Source of the DNA: Paractinoplanes atraurantiacus
Lineage (GTDB): Bacteria > Actinomycetota > Actinomycetes > Mycobacteriales > Micromonosporaceae
Assembly (NCBI RefSeq): GCF_900215205.1
Contig: NZ_OBDY01000036.1
Coordinates: 1-64,000 of the forward strand
Direction: 5' to 3'
DNA length: 64,000 bases
Part shown: positions 1-8,943 of the stretch, in pieces
How the letters are laid out: each line of letters opens with the position of its first letter
Numbering within the stretch: the first letter of the stretch is position 1
Notes under the pieces: model-generated
Databases searched by the model: none
Told to the model about the DNA's origin: nothing
What the model saw: the letters and a program-made list of their open reading frames with translations, nothing else
Program-made: the position numbers and the translations under genes

Positions 1-1866
1 GAGCTGGTCGCCAACGAGCAACTGCCCGCGATGAGCAAGGACCCCCGCGTCGCGGCCGTGCTCGATCACCCGCTGCAGTCCGAAGAAGTCCTGGAGCAGC
101 GCACCGGCGGCCTGCTGGTGCACCGCACCAAGGCCTCCGACCTGCGCATGGCCGCGGCCATGGAGCATCTGGTGGAGACTCCGGGCAAGCACGCGGTGAC
201 CACCGAGGGCCACCCGGACTGGCTGCGCACGACCGTGGCCTGCAAGCTCGAGCCCGGCCAGAAACTCCGCGTCGTCAAGATCGCCGCGTACGGCTGGTCT
301 TCGCACCGCTCGCTGCCGGCCGTCCGTGACCAGGTCGGCGCCGCCCTGGCCAGCGCCCGTCTCGACGGCTGGGAGGGCCTGGTCGACGCCCAGCGCGAAT
401 ATCTGGACGCGTTCTGGGACCACTCGGATGTGCGGGTCGAGGGTGACCCGGAGGTGCAGCAGGCGGTCCGGTTCGGCCTGTTCCACACCCTGCAGGCGGG
501 TGCGCGGGCCGAGCAGCGCCCGATCGGCTCCAAGGGCCTGTCCGGCCCGGGTTATGACGGGCACACGTTCTGGGACGGCGAATCGTTCGTGCTCCCGGCG
601 CTCACGTACACGCAGCCGTCGGCGGCGGCGGATGTGCTGCGGTGGCGGCATTCGACGCTGGATCTGGCCCGGGAGCGGGCACAGACCTTGGGTTTGCAAG
701 GTGCGGCGTTCCCGTGGCGGACGATCCATGGCGAGGAGTGTTCGGCGTACTGGCCGGCGGGCACGGCGGGTTTCCATATCGGCGCCGACATCGCGGATGC
801 GGTGCGCCGGTATGTGCAGGCCACCGGCGACTATGACTTCGAGCGTGAGTACGGCCTGGAGTTGCTGGTCGAGACGGCCCGGTTGTGGCGTTCGCTGGGT
901 CATCACGACCGGCACGGCCGTTTCCACATCGACGGGGTGACCGGCCCGGACGAGTACACGGCCGTGGTCGACGACAACATCTACACCAACCTGATGGCGC
1001 AGCAGAATCTGCTGACGGCGGCGGACGCGGCCGGCCGTCACCCGGATCTGGCTCGCCGGCTGGGCGTGGACGACGAGGAGACGGCAAGTTGGCGGGATGC
1101 GGCGGCCTCGGTGCACATTCCGTACGACGAGGAGCTCGGTGTGCACCAGCAGTCAGAGGGCTTCACCCGGCTGCAGGAGTGGGACTTCGAGAACACCCCG
1201 TCCGAGGCGTACCCGCTGCTGCTCAACTACCCGTACTTCGACCTGTACCGCAAGCAGGTGGTCAAGCAGGCCGACCTGGTGATGGCGATGTACGTCCGTG
1301 GTGACGCGTTCACCCCGGAGGAGAAGGCGCGGAACTTCGCCTACTACGAGGCCCGGACGGTGCGGGACTCTTCGTTGTCGGCGTGTGTCCAGGCGGTGAT
1401 GGCGGCCGAGACGGGTCATCTGGAGCTGGCGCACGACTATCTGGGCGAGGCCGCCCTGATGGATCTGCACGACCTGCACCAGAACTCGCGTGACGGCCTG
1501 CACATCGCTTCGCTGGCCGGGACGTGGATCTCGTTGGTGGCCGGGCTCGGCGGCATGCGCGACTTCAACGGCCAGCTGTCCTTCGCGCCGCGGTTGCCTT
1601 CGCGAATCGACGCGCTGGACTTCTCGATGCTGTGGAAGGGTTTGCGCCTGCGCGTGAGCGTGACGCCCGAGGAGGTCACGTACTCGCTGCGCAACGGTGG
1701 CGGCTCGGCCCGGCTGGTGCTGCTGCACAACGGCGAGGAGGTCGAGGTCACCCAGGTCAAGCCGGTGACCGTGCCCAACCCGCCGGCTACCGAGGCCGGC
1801 CCGGCACCGACTCAACCGGCCGGCCGCGCGCCCGTGCGGCGCGCGGCCGTCTCCCGTCAGCGGTAG
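1..1866 (+). CDS. GH65 family glycoside phosphorylase/hydrolase, 3' part (5' end outside window)
   Basis: Open reading frame is already open at base 1, so the start lies upstream; 621 residues are visible. Glycoside hydrolase family 65 enzymes are (alpha/alpha)6-barrel phosphorylases or hydrolases acting on alpha-glucosides such as maltose, trehalose or kojibiose. The family signature is clear: HTFWDGESF in the barrel, then VTGPDEYT, in which the Glu at 952-954 aligns with the general acid of maltose phosphorylase, then DNIYTN and later KQADLV. The C-terminal small beta-sheet domain (from about base 1560) is followed by a Pro/Ala/Arg-rich tail of about 25 residues. The substrate cannot be told from this fragment. 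The stop overlaps the convergent protease gene by 10 bases. Family confident; specificity unknown. Confidence 0.92.
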   Translation, partial: ELVANEQLPAMSKDPRVAAVLDHPLQSEEVLEQRTGGLLVHRTKASDLRMAAAMEHLVETPGKHAVTTEGHPDWLRTTVACKLEPGQKLRVVKIAAYGWSSHRSLPAVRDQVGAALASARLDGWEGLVDAQREYLDAFWDHSDVRVEGDPEVQQAVRFGLFHTLQAGARAEQRPIGSKGLSGPGYDGHTFWDGESFVLPALTYTQPSAAADVLRWRHSTLDLARERAQTLGLQGAAFPWRTIHGEECSAYWPAGTAGFHIGADIADAVRRYVQATGDYDFEREYGLELLVETARLWRSLGHHDRHGRFHIDGVTGPDEYTAVVDDNIYTNLMAQQNLLTAADAAGRHPDLARRLGVDDEETASWRDAAASVHIPYDEELGVHQQSEGFTRLQEWDFENTPSEAYPLLLNYPYFDLYRKQVVKQADLVMAMYVRGDAFTPEEKARNFAYYEARTVRDSSLSACVQAVMAAETGHLELAHDYLGEAALMDLHDLHQNSRDGLHIASLAGTWISLVAGLGGMRDFNGQLSFAPRLPSRIDALDFSMLWKGLRLRVSVTPEEVTYSLRNGGGSARLVLLHNGEEVEVTQVKPVTVPNPPATEAGPAPTQPAGRAPVRRAAVSRQR

Positions 1867-4800
1867 CTGTAGGCGCGCAGGATGGTCTCCTTCGCCGTGT
1901 TGCCGGCCGAATCGGCCGCCGACGCCCGGAGGGACACGTATCCCGTGCCCTTCGGGTGGTGCAGCACCGCGGTGGCCTTCTCACCCAGGCGCAGCACGGG
2001 CAGGCGGTGCCAGGTCCTGCCGTCGTCGTACGACGCGTCGACGGTCAGCGATCGGGTCACCGCCCTGGCCGCGCCGACCTGGCGGTCCAGCGAGATCGGG
2101 ATGGTGAAGAGCGTGGCGTCCGGCGCGGCGCCGGTCAGGTCCAGGCGCGGGGTGAACCGGATCGCCGTCATCGGCAGGGCGACCAGCTCGCCGTCGGCGA
2201 CGTGGCCGGAGCGGAACGTCCACTCCGCGTCGACCACCGTGGAGCGGGTGAACTGCGGAGCGCTGCTGAACTTCGCGGTCATCCGGTAGTCGCCGGCCGC
2301 GGACGGAACGAACCAGGCCTGTTGCGGCTGGGAGCTTTGTGCGACCTGCCGGCCGTTGCGGTAGACCCGGACGTCGACCGCACCGTCGCGGGTGTGCCGG
2401 AAGCCCTCGTGGCCGGCGCCGTCACCGTGCAGCGGACCGGGGCCGCCCATCACGTCGCCGTCGTACCGGGTGGCGAACTGCTGCGCGAAGTCGGGCTGCG
2501 GGAAGACCGGGCCGATCACGCCGAGCGCCCAGTCCTCGCTGTACGAGCGGCCGGGCCGGAACGACCGCCAGTCGGCCTGGTAGTAGGTGTAGCCGGGCTG
2601 GGCACTGGTCGTACCCCAAAGGGTCTGCTGGTCCTGGTTGTAATAATCGACGACCGTGCGGGGGCCGTCGTAGAGGAAGCTCAGCGGCGAGCTCCGGTCC
2701 AGGTCGCTGCGGGTCACCGGGGAATTGCCGGGGACGCGGCCGACCGAGACCCGGGACACCTGCACGTCCGGCACGTCGACGCCGACCCGGGAGGTGACCT
2801 TGGCGAAGTCGCCCGGCCCGAGCGTTTTGGTCTTGCCGCTCATCATGCGGCCGCGCTCGTACAGATAGACGTGATAGACGGCCGGGCTGTTGTAGTTGGA
2901 CTCGTGAGCCCAGGCGCCCGTCACGTACGAGACGTAGCCGCCGGCCTTGCCGCTGCCCACGACCGGGCCGGTCCGCAGGCGCGCGAAGTCGATGTTCATC
3001 AGGGTGCTGAAGGGGTCGTTGCTGCCCCAGATCTGCGGCTTCTCGGTCCGCATCGTCCAGCCGGCCTCGTTGTACGCCGGCACGGCCTTCCGATCGGCCA
3101 CCTTGATCGCTACCGGCTTGGCCGGTTCGGTGTCCAGCGAGACGGTACGGTCCGCCGACATCACCAAGTTGGGGTCGTTCAGCGAGACGATGTCCGGGCT
3201 GTACGGGTCGCCGGTGATCCGGTACGACTGGAGGACGTACCGGCCCTGGCGGACCCGCACCTGGTCGGCCGCGCCGTCGTGGGCGAAGGCGAGGACCTCG
3301 TGCCGCTCGAGGTCGGTCAGCAGAGTGATCCAGTTGTTGTCGGCGCCGGTCGTGCGGAGCGTCAGCGTGAACCGGACGATGTCCAGCCCGACCGGAGTCA
3401 CGACCCGGGTGGCGCCCGCAGTGGCGATCAGCTCGCCGCCCAGCGGCTCGTCGGCCAGGCCGGTGCCGGCCGGCGCCGTCACGGTGACCGCGCCGGTGCC
3501 GCCCGCGGGCACCGTGACCTTCGTCGTGCTGAGCTTGAAGAGCGGGTCCACGGCCAGGGTGAGCGTGACCGCCGAGGGCCCGCCGTTGCGGTAGGTCACG
3601 GTGCGGGTCTGCGCCGAGGAGGTGCGCTGGAAGGCGAGGCTGCCCGGAGCGGCCGTCACGGTCTGCGTGATGGCCCGGGCCACATCGGTCAAACCCGAGC
3701 CTTGGGCGTACGGGCCCTGGTCGCCCGCGGGCGCCGCCGACGCCGTCAGAGTGGCCTTGAGCTGAGCGGCCCGCCAGCCCGGGTGCTTCTGCGCGAGCAG
3801 CGCGACCGCGCCGGCCACGTGCGGCGTCGCCATCGAGGTGCCGTTGAGCTGCGTGTACGAGTCGGCGCCGTCGACCGGCGGGAACTGGCCGTCGGCCGAG
3901 CGGGCGGCGACGATGCCGACGCCGGGCGCGGTGATGTCCGGCTTCACCTCCGCGTCGGCCAGGCGCGGCCCCCGGCTGGAGAACTCGGCCAGGCTCTTGT
4001 CCTTGGCCACGGCGCCCACGGTCAGCGCGGCGTCGGCGCTGCCCGGAGAATTGATGGTGACGTCACCGCCCTCGCCACTGTTGCCGGCGGCGATCACGAA
4101 GAGCATCCCGGTACGGGCCGTGACCTCGTTGACGGCCGCCTCGAGCGGGTCGATCTCGGGGGTGTCCTCGCCGCCCAGGCTCAGGTTGGCGACGGTGGCG
4201 CCGCGCTCGGCGGCCCAGGCCATGCCGGCCAGGATCGCCGACTCGGGGCAGCCCTCGGTGAGGCACACTTTGGCGCTGAGCAGTTTCGCGCCCGGCGCGA
4301 CCCCCTTGTAGCGGCCGCCCGAGGCGGCGCCGGTTCCGGCGATCGTCGAGGCGACGTGGGTGCCGTGGCCGGAACGGTCGGCGAGGTCGTCGCCGCCGGT
4401 GAAGTCGACCGCCTCGGCCACCTGACCGGCCAGGTCGGGGTGCGCGAGGTCGACGCCGGAGTCGAGCACGGCCACCTTGACGCCGGCCCCGGTGAGCCCG
4501 GCCTGCCAGGCGGCGGGCGCTCCGATCATCGGGACGCTGACGTCGAGGGCAGGCTGGCGCAGGCCGTCGAGCCAGACCTTGGAGACGCCCGAGCGGAGGG
4601 TGCCGGCGTCGGTCAGGCTCCGCCACAGGGTCGCGGGGGTCGAACGGTCCTGGGCGTACGCGGTGACCCCGGTGCCGGGCAGGGCGCGGGTGCGCGAGCC
4701 ACCGGCCGGGGTGGCGGTTCCCTCGATCAGCAACGGCAGCGTCCGGCGGGTGTCGTCGTAGCCGAACTTCACCAGGGTGGAGACGTCGAACAATCGAGGG

Positions 4801-5102
4801 TCGAGCCGGCCCTGTGCCAGCAGCGGGGCGGCGTCGGCCGGGATGACCCGCACGTCGTCGCCGGCACCGGCGCTGAGGAACGGGATCTTCTCGCGCCCCG
4901 GCGCCGGGGTGACACCGACGGTGGTCTGGCCCTCGGTCTGGCCCAGGTGGACGGTGTCGCCGGTGATCAGGGTGATCGAACGGGAGCCGGCGGCCGTGGC
5001 CGGTGGCGTCGTCGCGGTGGCGGCGAACGCTCCGGCCGGGAAGGCGGCCCAAAGCGCCACCCCGGTCAGGGCGAGCGCCGACGTTATTCGAACCTTACGC
5101 AT
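1857..5102 (-). CDS. Secreted subtilisin-like serine protease (S8), 1081 aa
   Basis: Begins with a Sec signal peptide (MRKVRIT, hydrophobic core, cleavage after AFA about residue 27) and an I9-like pro-region rich in GDTVHLG-type strands. The catalytic triad is intact: Asp214 (VLDSGVD), His246 (SGHGTHVAS) and Ser423 (NGTSMATPHVAG), with the oxyanion Asn in AAGNSGEGG. Streptomyces-type secreted subtilases have this layout. After the catalytic domain come about 600 residues of beta-rich modules, ending in an Ig-like domain with DDGRTWHRLPV. So the mature protein is a large extracellular protease with accessory domains. Start chosen at ATG 5102 because GGAGAACC precedes it and the signal peptide begins there. 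Its promoter region is shared with the divergent ROK-like regulator gene. Confidence 0.93.
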   Translation of the reverse strand: MRKVRITSALALTGVALWAAFPAGAFAATATTPPATAAGSRSITLITGDTVHLGQTEGQTTVGVTPAPGREKIPFLSAGAGDDVRVIPADAAPLLAQGRLDPRLFDVSTLVKFGYDDTRRTLPLLIEGTATPAGGSRTRALPGTGVTAYAQDRSTPATLWRSLTDAGTLRSGVSKVWLDGLRQPALDVSVPMIGAPAAWQAGLTGAGVKVAVLDSGVDLAHPDLAGQVAEAVDFTGGDDLADRSGHGTHVASTIAGTGAASGGRYKGVAPGAKLLSAKVCLTEGCPESAILAGMAWAAERGATVANLSLGGEDTPEIDPLEAAVNEVTARTGMLFVIAAGNSGEGGDVTINSPGSADAALTVGAVAKDKSLAEFSSRGPRLADAEVKPDITAPGVGIVAARSADGQFPPVDGADSYTQLNGTSMATPHVAGAVALLAQKHPGWRAAQLKATLTASAAPAGDQGPYAQGSGLTDVARAITQTVTAAPGSLAFQRTSSAQTRTVTYRNGGPSAVTLTLAVDPLFKLSTTKVTVPAGGTGAVTVTAPAGTGLADEPLGGELIATAGATRVVTPVGLDIVRFTLTLRTTGADNNWITLLTDLERHEVLAFAHDGAADQVRVRQGRYVLQSYRITGDPYSPDIVSLNDPNLVMSADRTVSLDTEPAKPVAIKVADRKAVPAYNEAGWTMRTEKPQIWGSNDPFSTLMNIDFARLRTGPVVGSGKAGGYVSYVTGAWAHESNYNSPAVYHVYLYERGRMMSGKTKTLGPGDFAKVTSRVGVDVPDVQVSRVSVGRVPGNSPVTRSDLDRSSPLSFLYDGPRTVVDYYNQDQQTLWGTTSAQPGYTYYQADWRSFRPGRSYSEDWALGVIGPVFPQPDFAQQFATRYDGDVMGGPGPLHGDGAGHEGFRHTRDGAVDVRVYRNGRQVAQSSQPQQAWFVPSAAGDYRMTAKFSSAPQFTRSTVVDAEWTFRSGHVADGELVALPMTAIRFTPRLDLTGAAPDATLFTIPISLDRQVGAARAVTRSLTVDASYDDGRTWHRLPVLRLGEKATAVLHHPKGTGYVSLRASAADSAGNTAKETILRAYSYR

Positions 5103-5117
5103 GGTTCTCCTTTACGC

Positions 5118-5135
5118 GAACACCGATCGGTGTTC
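5118..5135. promoter_or_regulatory. 18-bp perfect palindrome, candidate operator/leader element
   Basis: GAACACCGATCGGTGTTC is a perfect inverted repeat with no spacer. It lies 16 bases upstream of the protease ATG, downstream of the proposed protease promoter, within the 158-base divergent gap facing the ROK-like regulator. Dyads of this size are typical of homodimeric repressor sites. Binding by the adjacent regulator is inference. Confidence 0.5.
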
Positions 5136-5163
5136 CGGCGGAAATGTACGACACCGCGGGCGC

Positions 5164-5191
5164 ATTTTTAATGTCGATAAGAATCTGTCAA
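5164..5191 (-). promoter_or_regulatory. Putative sigma-70-type promoter for the S8 protease gene
   Basis: On the minus strand a perfect TTGACA (bases 5186-5191) is followed after 16 bases by AAAAAT (5164-5169), a 4/6 match to TATAAT, in the only AT-rich stretch of the left flank. The expected transcription start is near 5157, giving a leader of about 55 bases that contains the 18-bp palindrome. Confidence 0.45.
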
Positions 5192-5260
5192 GTATTTATC
5201 CACAGCACCCCGCTAACGTTCACGCTGGAATTTTCTTAATTGCTCTTCGCGAGGAACCGA

Positions 5261-6247
5261 ATGACGTATTCCAGCCTGCGGGACCGGCGCGCACAGGCCC
5301 GCCGCCAGGAGCGGCTGGTGCTGGAGACGATCGTGTCCCGGGGTGCGAAGTCGGCGCCCGAGCTGGCCCGGGAACTGGAACTCTCCAGTTCCGCGGTCTA
5401 CACGATCCTGGCCCGGCTGGAGTCGGCGCGACTCGTCGGCCGGGTGGTGGCACGGCCCTCCCGGCGCGCTTCGCGAGCGGTGCGGTACGACCTCGACCCC
5501 ACCGCCGTCACCGTCGTCTCGGTGACGGTCTCGTGGGACAGCGTGGTCGCTGTTTGTGCCGACGCGGCCGGCGTTCATCGCGCCACGGTCACCCGCGGCC
5601 GAACGCCGGATCTGGAGACCGAGTTGTCCGACCTGGTCGACAAGGTGGTGGCGGACGCGGGGGCCGACCCGGCGCTGATCGACCGGATCATCATCGGGCT
5701 GCCGCGGTTCATCACCGCCTCGCACTCCGTCGAACGCTTGCGAGAGCGTTTCCCCGCCTCCACGCGGATCGAGGCCGGCTCGGCGTTCGCCTTCCGGGCG
5801 GCCGCCGAGGGGCGGTTCGGGGTCGCCCGCGACGCGCCCAGCTATCTGATGGTCGGCGCCGACCCGGACGTGGTCTTCGCGTCGGTCCCGGCCGGGCGGC
5901 GCGGCCAGGTCGAGGTGACCGGGCGCCGAGGTCTCCTGCCGGAGCTGGCGGCCGACCGGCCGGGCGCCGGCACCGGCAACCGCGTCGACGAGCTGGTCAC
6001 GCTGGTCTCGTCGGTCGCGCTGGTGCTCGATCCGGCCGTGGTGGTCGTCGGCGCCGAGCTCGGCGGCGGTCGCGGCGCCGAGCTGGCGGCCACGCTCGCG
6101 GCCCGGCTGCGGGAACTGCCGGAGCCGCCGCTGGTGATGGTCAGCCGCCCGGCGCTGCCGGCCGCGGTCGAGGGCTCGGTGGCGACCGGGCTGGACAAGG
6201 CTCGTGACGACCTTCTGACCAGAATGACCGGACGGAGTGAGATATGA
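5261..6247 (+). CDS. ROK-like transcriptional regulator with N-terminal winged helix
   Basis: The N-terminal 70 residues form a MarR/ROK-type winged helix (SAPELARELELSSSAVYTILARLESARLV). The rest resembles the ROK ATPase/sugar-kinase fold: a divergent first strand set (TVVSVTVSWDSVVAVCAD) and a C-terminal LDPAVVVVGAELGGG segment typical of ROK proteins. The CxCGxxGC zinc motif of canonical ROK repressors is missing, and the protein (328 aa) is shorter than the usual 380-400, so sugar binding may be lost. Start ATG 5261 is preferred because GAGGAA ends 4 bases upstream; an in-frame TTG at 5240 would add seven residues. Divergent from the protease gene, which is a possible target. It overlaps the next gene by ATGA, so the two are probably translationally coupled. 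Confidence 0.75.
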   Translation: MTYSSLRDRRAQARRQERLVLETIVSRGAKSAPELARELELSSSAVYTILARLESARLVGRVVARPSRRASRAVRYDLDPTAVTVVSVTVSWDSVVAVCADAAGVHRATVTRGRTPDLETELSDLVDKVVADAGADPALIDRIIIGLPRFITASHSVERLRERFPASTRIEAGSAFAFRAAAEGRFGVARDAPSYLMVGADPDVVFASVPAGRRGQVEVTGRRGLLPELAADRPGAGTGNRVDELVTLVSSVALVLDPAVVVVGAELGGGRGAELAATLAARLRELPEPPLVMVSRPALPAAVEGSVATGLDKARDDLLTRMTGRSEI

Positions 6248-6597
6248 ACGCCCCTGCATTTCCGCGCTGGATCTGGATCGCCGCCGGCGTGATCGTGGCC
6301 GCCTACGGCGTCGTGCTGGACCGGTTCCCGGACTACGCCCGCACCTATGGGACCACGCTCGTCATCCTCGCGACCGTCCTGGCGCTGGCCGGCACTCGCA
6401 GGTCCCGGCCCCGCGTTCGGCCGGACCGGGCGATCGTGATCGCGGGTGTGGCGGGAGCGCTGGTCCTGGTGGGCGGGATGCTGGCCGCCGGTGTCCTGCA
6501 CGTGTCCCACGTGGCCCTGGCCATCGGCCTCGCCGGCGGCCTCCTGCTGGCCGTGGCCGGCCCGTGGTGGCAGCGCCGCGTTCTGGCCGGCCGATGA
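6244..6597 (+). CDS. Small integral membrane protein, unknown function
   Basis: 117 residues with three to four hydrophobic segments (about residues 8-24, 36-50, 63-83 and 87-105) separated by short basic loops (RRSRPRVRPDR, QRRVLAGR). The ATG overlaps the stop of the ROK-like gene (ATGA), so the two are very likely one transcript. No family recognised. It could be a membrane partner of the regulator, but nothing in the sequence proves that. Confidence 0.7.
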   Translation: MNAPAFPRWIWIAAGVIVAAYGVVLDRFPDYARTYGTTLVILATVLALAGTRRSRPRVRPDRAIVIAGVAGALVLVGGMLAAGVLHVSHVALAIGLAGGLLLAVAGPWWQRRVLAGR

Positions 6598-6598
6598 A

Positions 6599-6620
6599 GG
6601 ACGGGCTCCGCCGACCGTCC
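6599..6620. terminator. Weak hairpin after the membrane-protein gene
   Basis: GGACGG, a 10-base loop and CCGTCC lie just after the stop at 6597, without a T tract. It could be a weak factor-independent terminator between this operon and the next gene. Confidence 0.25.
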
Positions 6621-6657
6621 ACATAGGTAGGAAAGCCAAACGATCAAGGAGTTTGAC

Positions 6658-7050
6658 TTGAGGTTCACACCGAAGGCCAAGACGGTGCTGGCCGGCGTCG
6701 CCGCCGCCGCACTCTGTAGCACCGCTGCGGTGACCGTGGCCGCCGGTCCGGCGGCCGCGGCGATGGGGAAGGGCCGGGTGCAGATCTGCTCCCAGGGCGA
6801 CTTCGACTCGTGGCTGGAGTTCGTCGGCAGCACCAGTTACAACTCGACCTACGTCGCCAGCCCCGGCCAGTGCGTGAACGAGACGATTCCCCCGGGCACG
6901 TACAGTCTCTCGATCATCGGCCAGGCCAGGAAGGCCGGGGCGCTCCGCGGCTTCCTGGGCGCCACCCCCGCCAATCCGAACACGAACCCGGGCGTCAAGG
7001 TCTTCACGCGCGGGTCGTTCCCCAGGCCGACGCACACAGTGACCTCCTGA
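6658..7050 (+). CDS. Small secreted protein, unknown function
   Basis: 130 residues starting at TTG 6658. AAGGAG at 6646-6651 is ideally placed, and the next codons (RFTPKAKTVLAG) begin a classical signal peptide with cleavage predicted after AAAA about residue 35. The mature part (about 95 aa) has two cysteines (QICSQG and GQCVNE), probably a disulfide, and otherwise small polar residues and glycine. No family recognised. It lies 33 bases upstream of the lipoprotein PBP gene on the same strand and may be cotranscribed with it. Confidence 0.7.
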   Translation: MRFTPKAKTVLAGVAAAALCSTAAVTVAAGPAAAAMGKGRVQICSQGDFDSWLEFVGSTSYNSTYVASPGQCVNETIPPGTYSLSIIGQARKAGALRGFLGATPANPNTNPGVKVFTRGSFPRPTHTVTS

Positions 7051-7083
7051 CCGCCTGAGCCGGACACCTTCAAAGGAGCGAGG

Positions 7084-8943
7084 ATGCGACTCGATCGGAC
7101 CGCCCGGCGGGGTGTCACGGCCCTGGTGGCCCTGGTTCTGCTGGGAGCCGGTGTCGCCGCCTGCGGTTCGGGCGGCGCCGCCGGCGCGCTGGACGACTTC
7201 CTCACGGCGTGGAAGGGGCGCGACCTGACCAAGGCCGTGTTCGCCGATACCGCAGGGAAGCCGATCGAGGCGGCCACGGTGAACGCCGAACTCACCAAGG
7301 CCGCCGGTGACCTGCCGCTCGGCGCGCTGCGGATGATCCGGACCGGCGTCGTCACCGAGACCGGTGACGACGCCGAGGGCGCCATCACGATGGACTGGAC
7401 TCTCCCCGGTGGCGTGCCATGGTCGTACGACAGCTCCGTCCGTCTCACCAGACGCGGCAACGACGGCTGGCGGGTGATCTGGGAGCCCGCGGTCCTGCAC
7501 AAGGATCTGGGCGCCGGTGACAAGCTGGCGCTGCGCCGCGTGCCCGCCGCCCGGGGCCGGATCGTGGGCGCCGGGAACACGCCGCTCGTCGCCCCACGAG
7601 CCGTGGTCACCGTGACCGCCGACCCGGCCCGGTTCACCGAGACCGCGAAGCTGGTCGCGGTCTTCAAGAAGATCGGGGTGGACGTCGGGGCGCCGGTCGA
7701 GCCGGTCACGCTGCGCGGCGCCGACTTCTCGAAGATCGAGAAGGAGCTGCGGAAGCTGCCCGGACTCACCTTTTCGAAGAGTACGAGAGAGCTGGCGCCG
7801 ACGCGCATGTTCGCCCGCGCCCTGCTCGGCACGGTCGACGAGGCCACCGCCGACGACCTCGCGGCGAATCCGGGCACCCTGGCCCGGGGCGATCAGGCCG
7901 GGCACGGTGGTCTGCAGGAGCGGTACGACACACGACTGCGCGGAACGGCCGCGCTCGCCGTGGAGATCGAGCACGCCGGTGGCGGGGAACCCGTACGGCT
8001 GCACCAGACCGAGCCCGTGGCCGGCGTACCCGTCCGGACCACGATCGACGTACGGGCGCAGACCGCGGCCGACGCCGCGACCGCGACCGAGAAACGGCCC
8101 AGCTCGCTCGTCGCCGTGCGGATCAGCGACTCGTCGGTGCTCGCAGTCAGCAACGGCCCGGACGGCGACGGCGACAACGTGGCGCTGACCGGGCAGGTGC
8201 CGCCCGGATCGACCTTCAAGATGGTCTCGGCCCTCGGCCTGCTGCAGAAGAAGGCGGTGACCGCGAACAGCGTCGTGGCCTGCCCCAAGGCCAAGGAGGC
8301 TGGGGGACAGGTCTTCGCCAACGCGCACGACATGGCCCTGGGCGACGTGCCCTTCCACGTCGACTTCGCCCAGTCCTGCAACACCGCCTTCGTCAACCTG
8401 GCCCCCAAACTCGGCGCCGACGGGCTTCACGCGGCCGCGGCCGCGGTCGGGCTCGGCGCTGACTGGGATCTGGGCGTGAAAGCGTTCAGCGGCCAGGCGT
8501 CGCCGGCCGGTGATCCGGCCGAGCTGGCCCAGGCCGCGTTCGGGCAGGGGCAGACCGCGGTCAGCCCGATCGCCATGGCCGCGGCGACGGCGGCGGTGGC
8601 CCGGGGCCGGTTCGTCCAGCCGAAACTGGTGCTCGACCCGGCGCCGGCCGAGCCCGCCGCCGACGGTGCCGCCCTCGCGCCGGACGCCGCCGGTGCGCTG
8701 CGCACGATGATGCGCGAGGTGGTGACCTCGGGCACGGGCAAGGCGCTGAAGAACGTCAAGGGCAAGCCCGTGTACGGCAAGACCGGCAGCGCCGAGTTCG
8801 ACAACGCCTCCCCGCAGACGCACGCGTGGTTCGTCGGCTGGCAGGGCGACATCGCGTTCGCGGTGCTGGTGCAGAACGGCGGCGCCGGCGCGGAGACCGC
8901 CGTGCCGATCGTCCACCGCTTCCTGAGCGAGCTGAGCAAATGA
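7084..8943 (+). CDS. Lipoprotein class B penicillin-binding protein (transpeptidase)
   Basis: The signal peptide ends in a lipobox (GVAAC), so the protein is a membrane-anchored extracytoplasmic lipoprotein. Residues about 35-150 resemble the NTF2-like MecA N-terminal domain seen in PBP2a-like proteins (LDDFLTAWKGRDL). The penicillin-binding transpeptidase domain carries all three motifs: SxxK at Ser376 (PPGSTFK), SxN at Ser431 (QSCNTAF) and KTG at Lys566 (YGKTGSAEF). It cross-links peptidoglycan, or acts as a low-affinity PBP or beta-lactam sensor. The start is supported by AAAGGAGCGAGG. The stop overlaps the LuxR-type regulator start (ATGA). The MecA-like N-terminus suggests possible beta-lactam tolerance; that is inference. 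Confidence 0.9.
   Translation: MRLDRTARRGVTALVALVLLGAGVAACGSGGAAGALDDFLTAWKGRDLTKAVFADTAGKPIEAATVNAELTKAAGDLPLGALRMIRTGVVTETGDDAEGAITMDWTLPGGVPWSYDSSVRLTRRGNDGWRVIWEPAVLHKDLGAGDKLALRRVPAARGRIVGAGNTPLVAPRAVVTVTADPARFTETAKLVAVFKKIGVDVGAPVEPVTLRGADFSKIEKELRKLPGLTFSKSTRELAPTRMFARALLGTVDEATADDLAANPGTLARGDQAGHGGLQERYDTRLRGTAALAVEIEHAGGGEPVRLHQTEPVAGVPVRTTIDVRAQTAADAATATEKRPSSLVAVRISDSSVLAVSNGPDGDGDNVALTGQVPPGSTFKMVSALGLLQKKAVTANSVVACPKAKEAGGQVFANAHDMALGDVPFHVDFAQSCNTAFVNLAPKLGADGLHAAAAAVGLGADWDLGVKAFSGQASPAGDPAELAQAAFGQGQTAVSPIAMAAATAAVARGRFVQPKLVLDPAPAEPAADGAALAPDAAGALRTMMREVVTSGTGKALKNVKGKPVYGKTGSAEFDNASPQTHAWFVGWQGDIAFAVLVQNGGAGAETAVPIVHRFLSELSK

Noticed and set aside
1524..5171. Very long plus-strand open frame (about 1,215 codons) over the protease gene
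   Set aside because: Antisense to a complete S8 protease with intact motifs; its Arg/Gly/Ala-rich translation shows no domain. It is a GC-bias shadow.
5842..8916. Long minus-strand open frame (about 1,024 codons)
   Set aside because: Lies opposite the ROK-like, membrane, secreted and PBP genes, all of which have ribosome sites and recognisable motifs.
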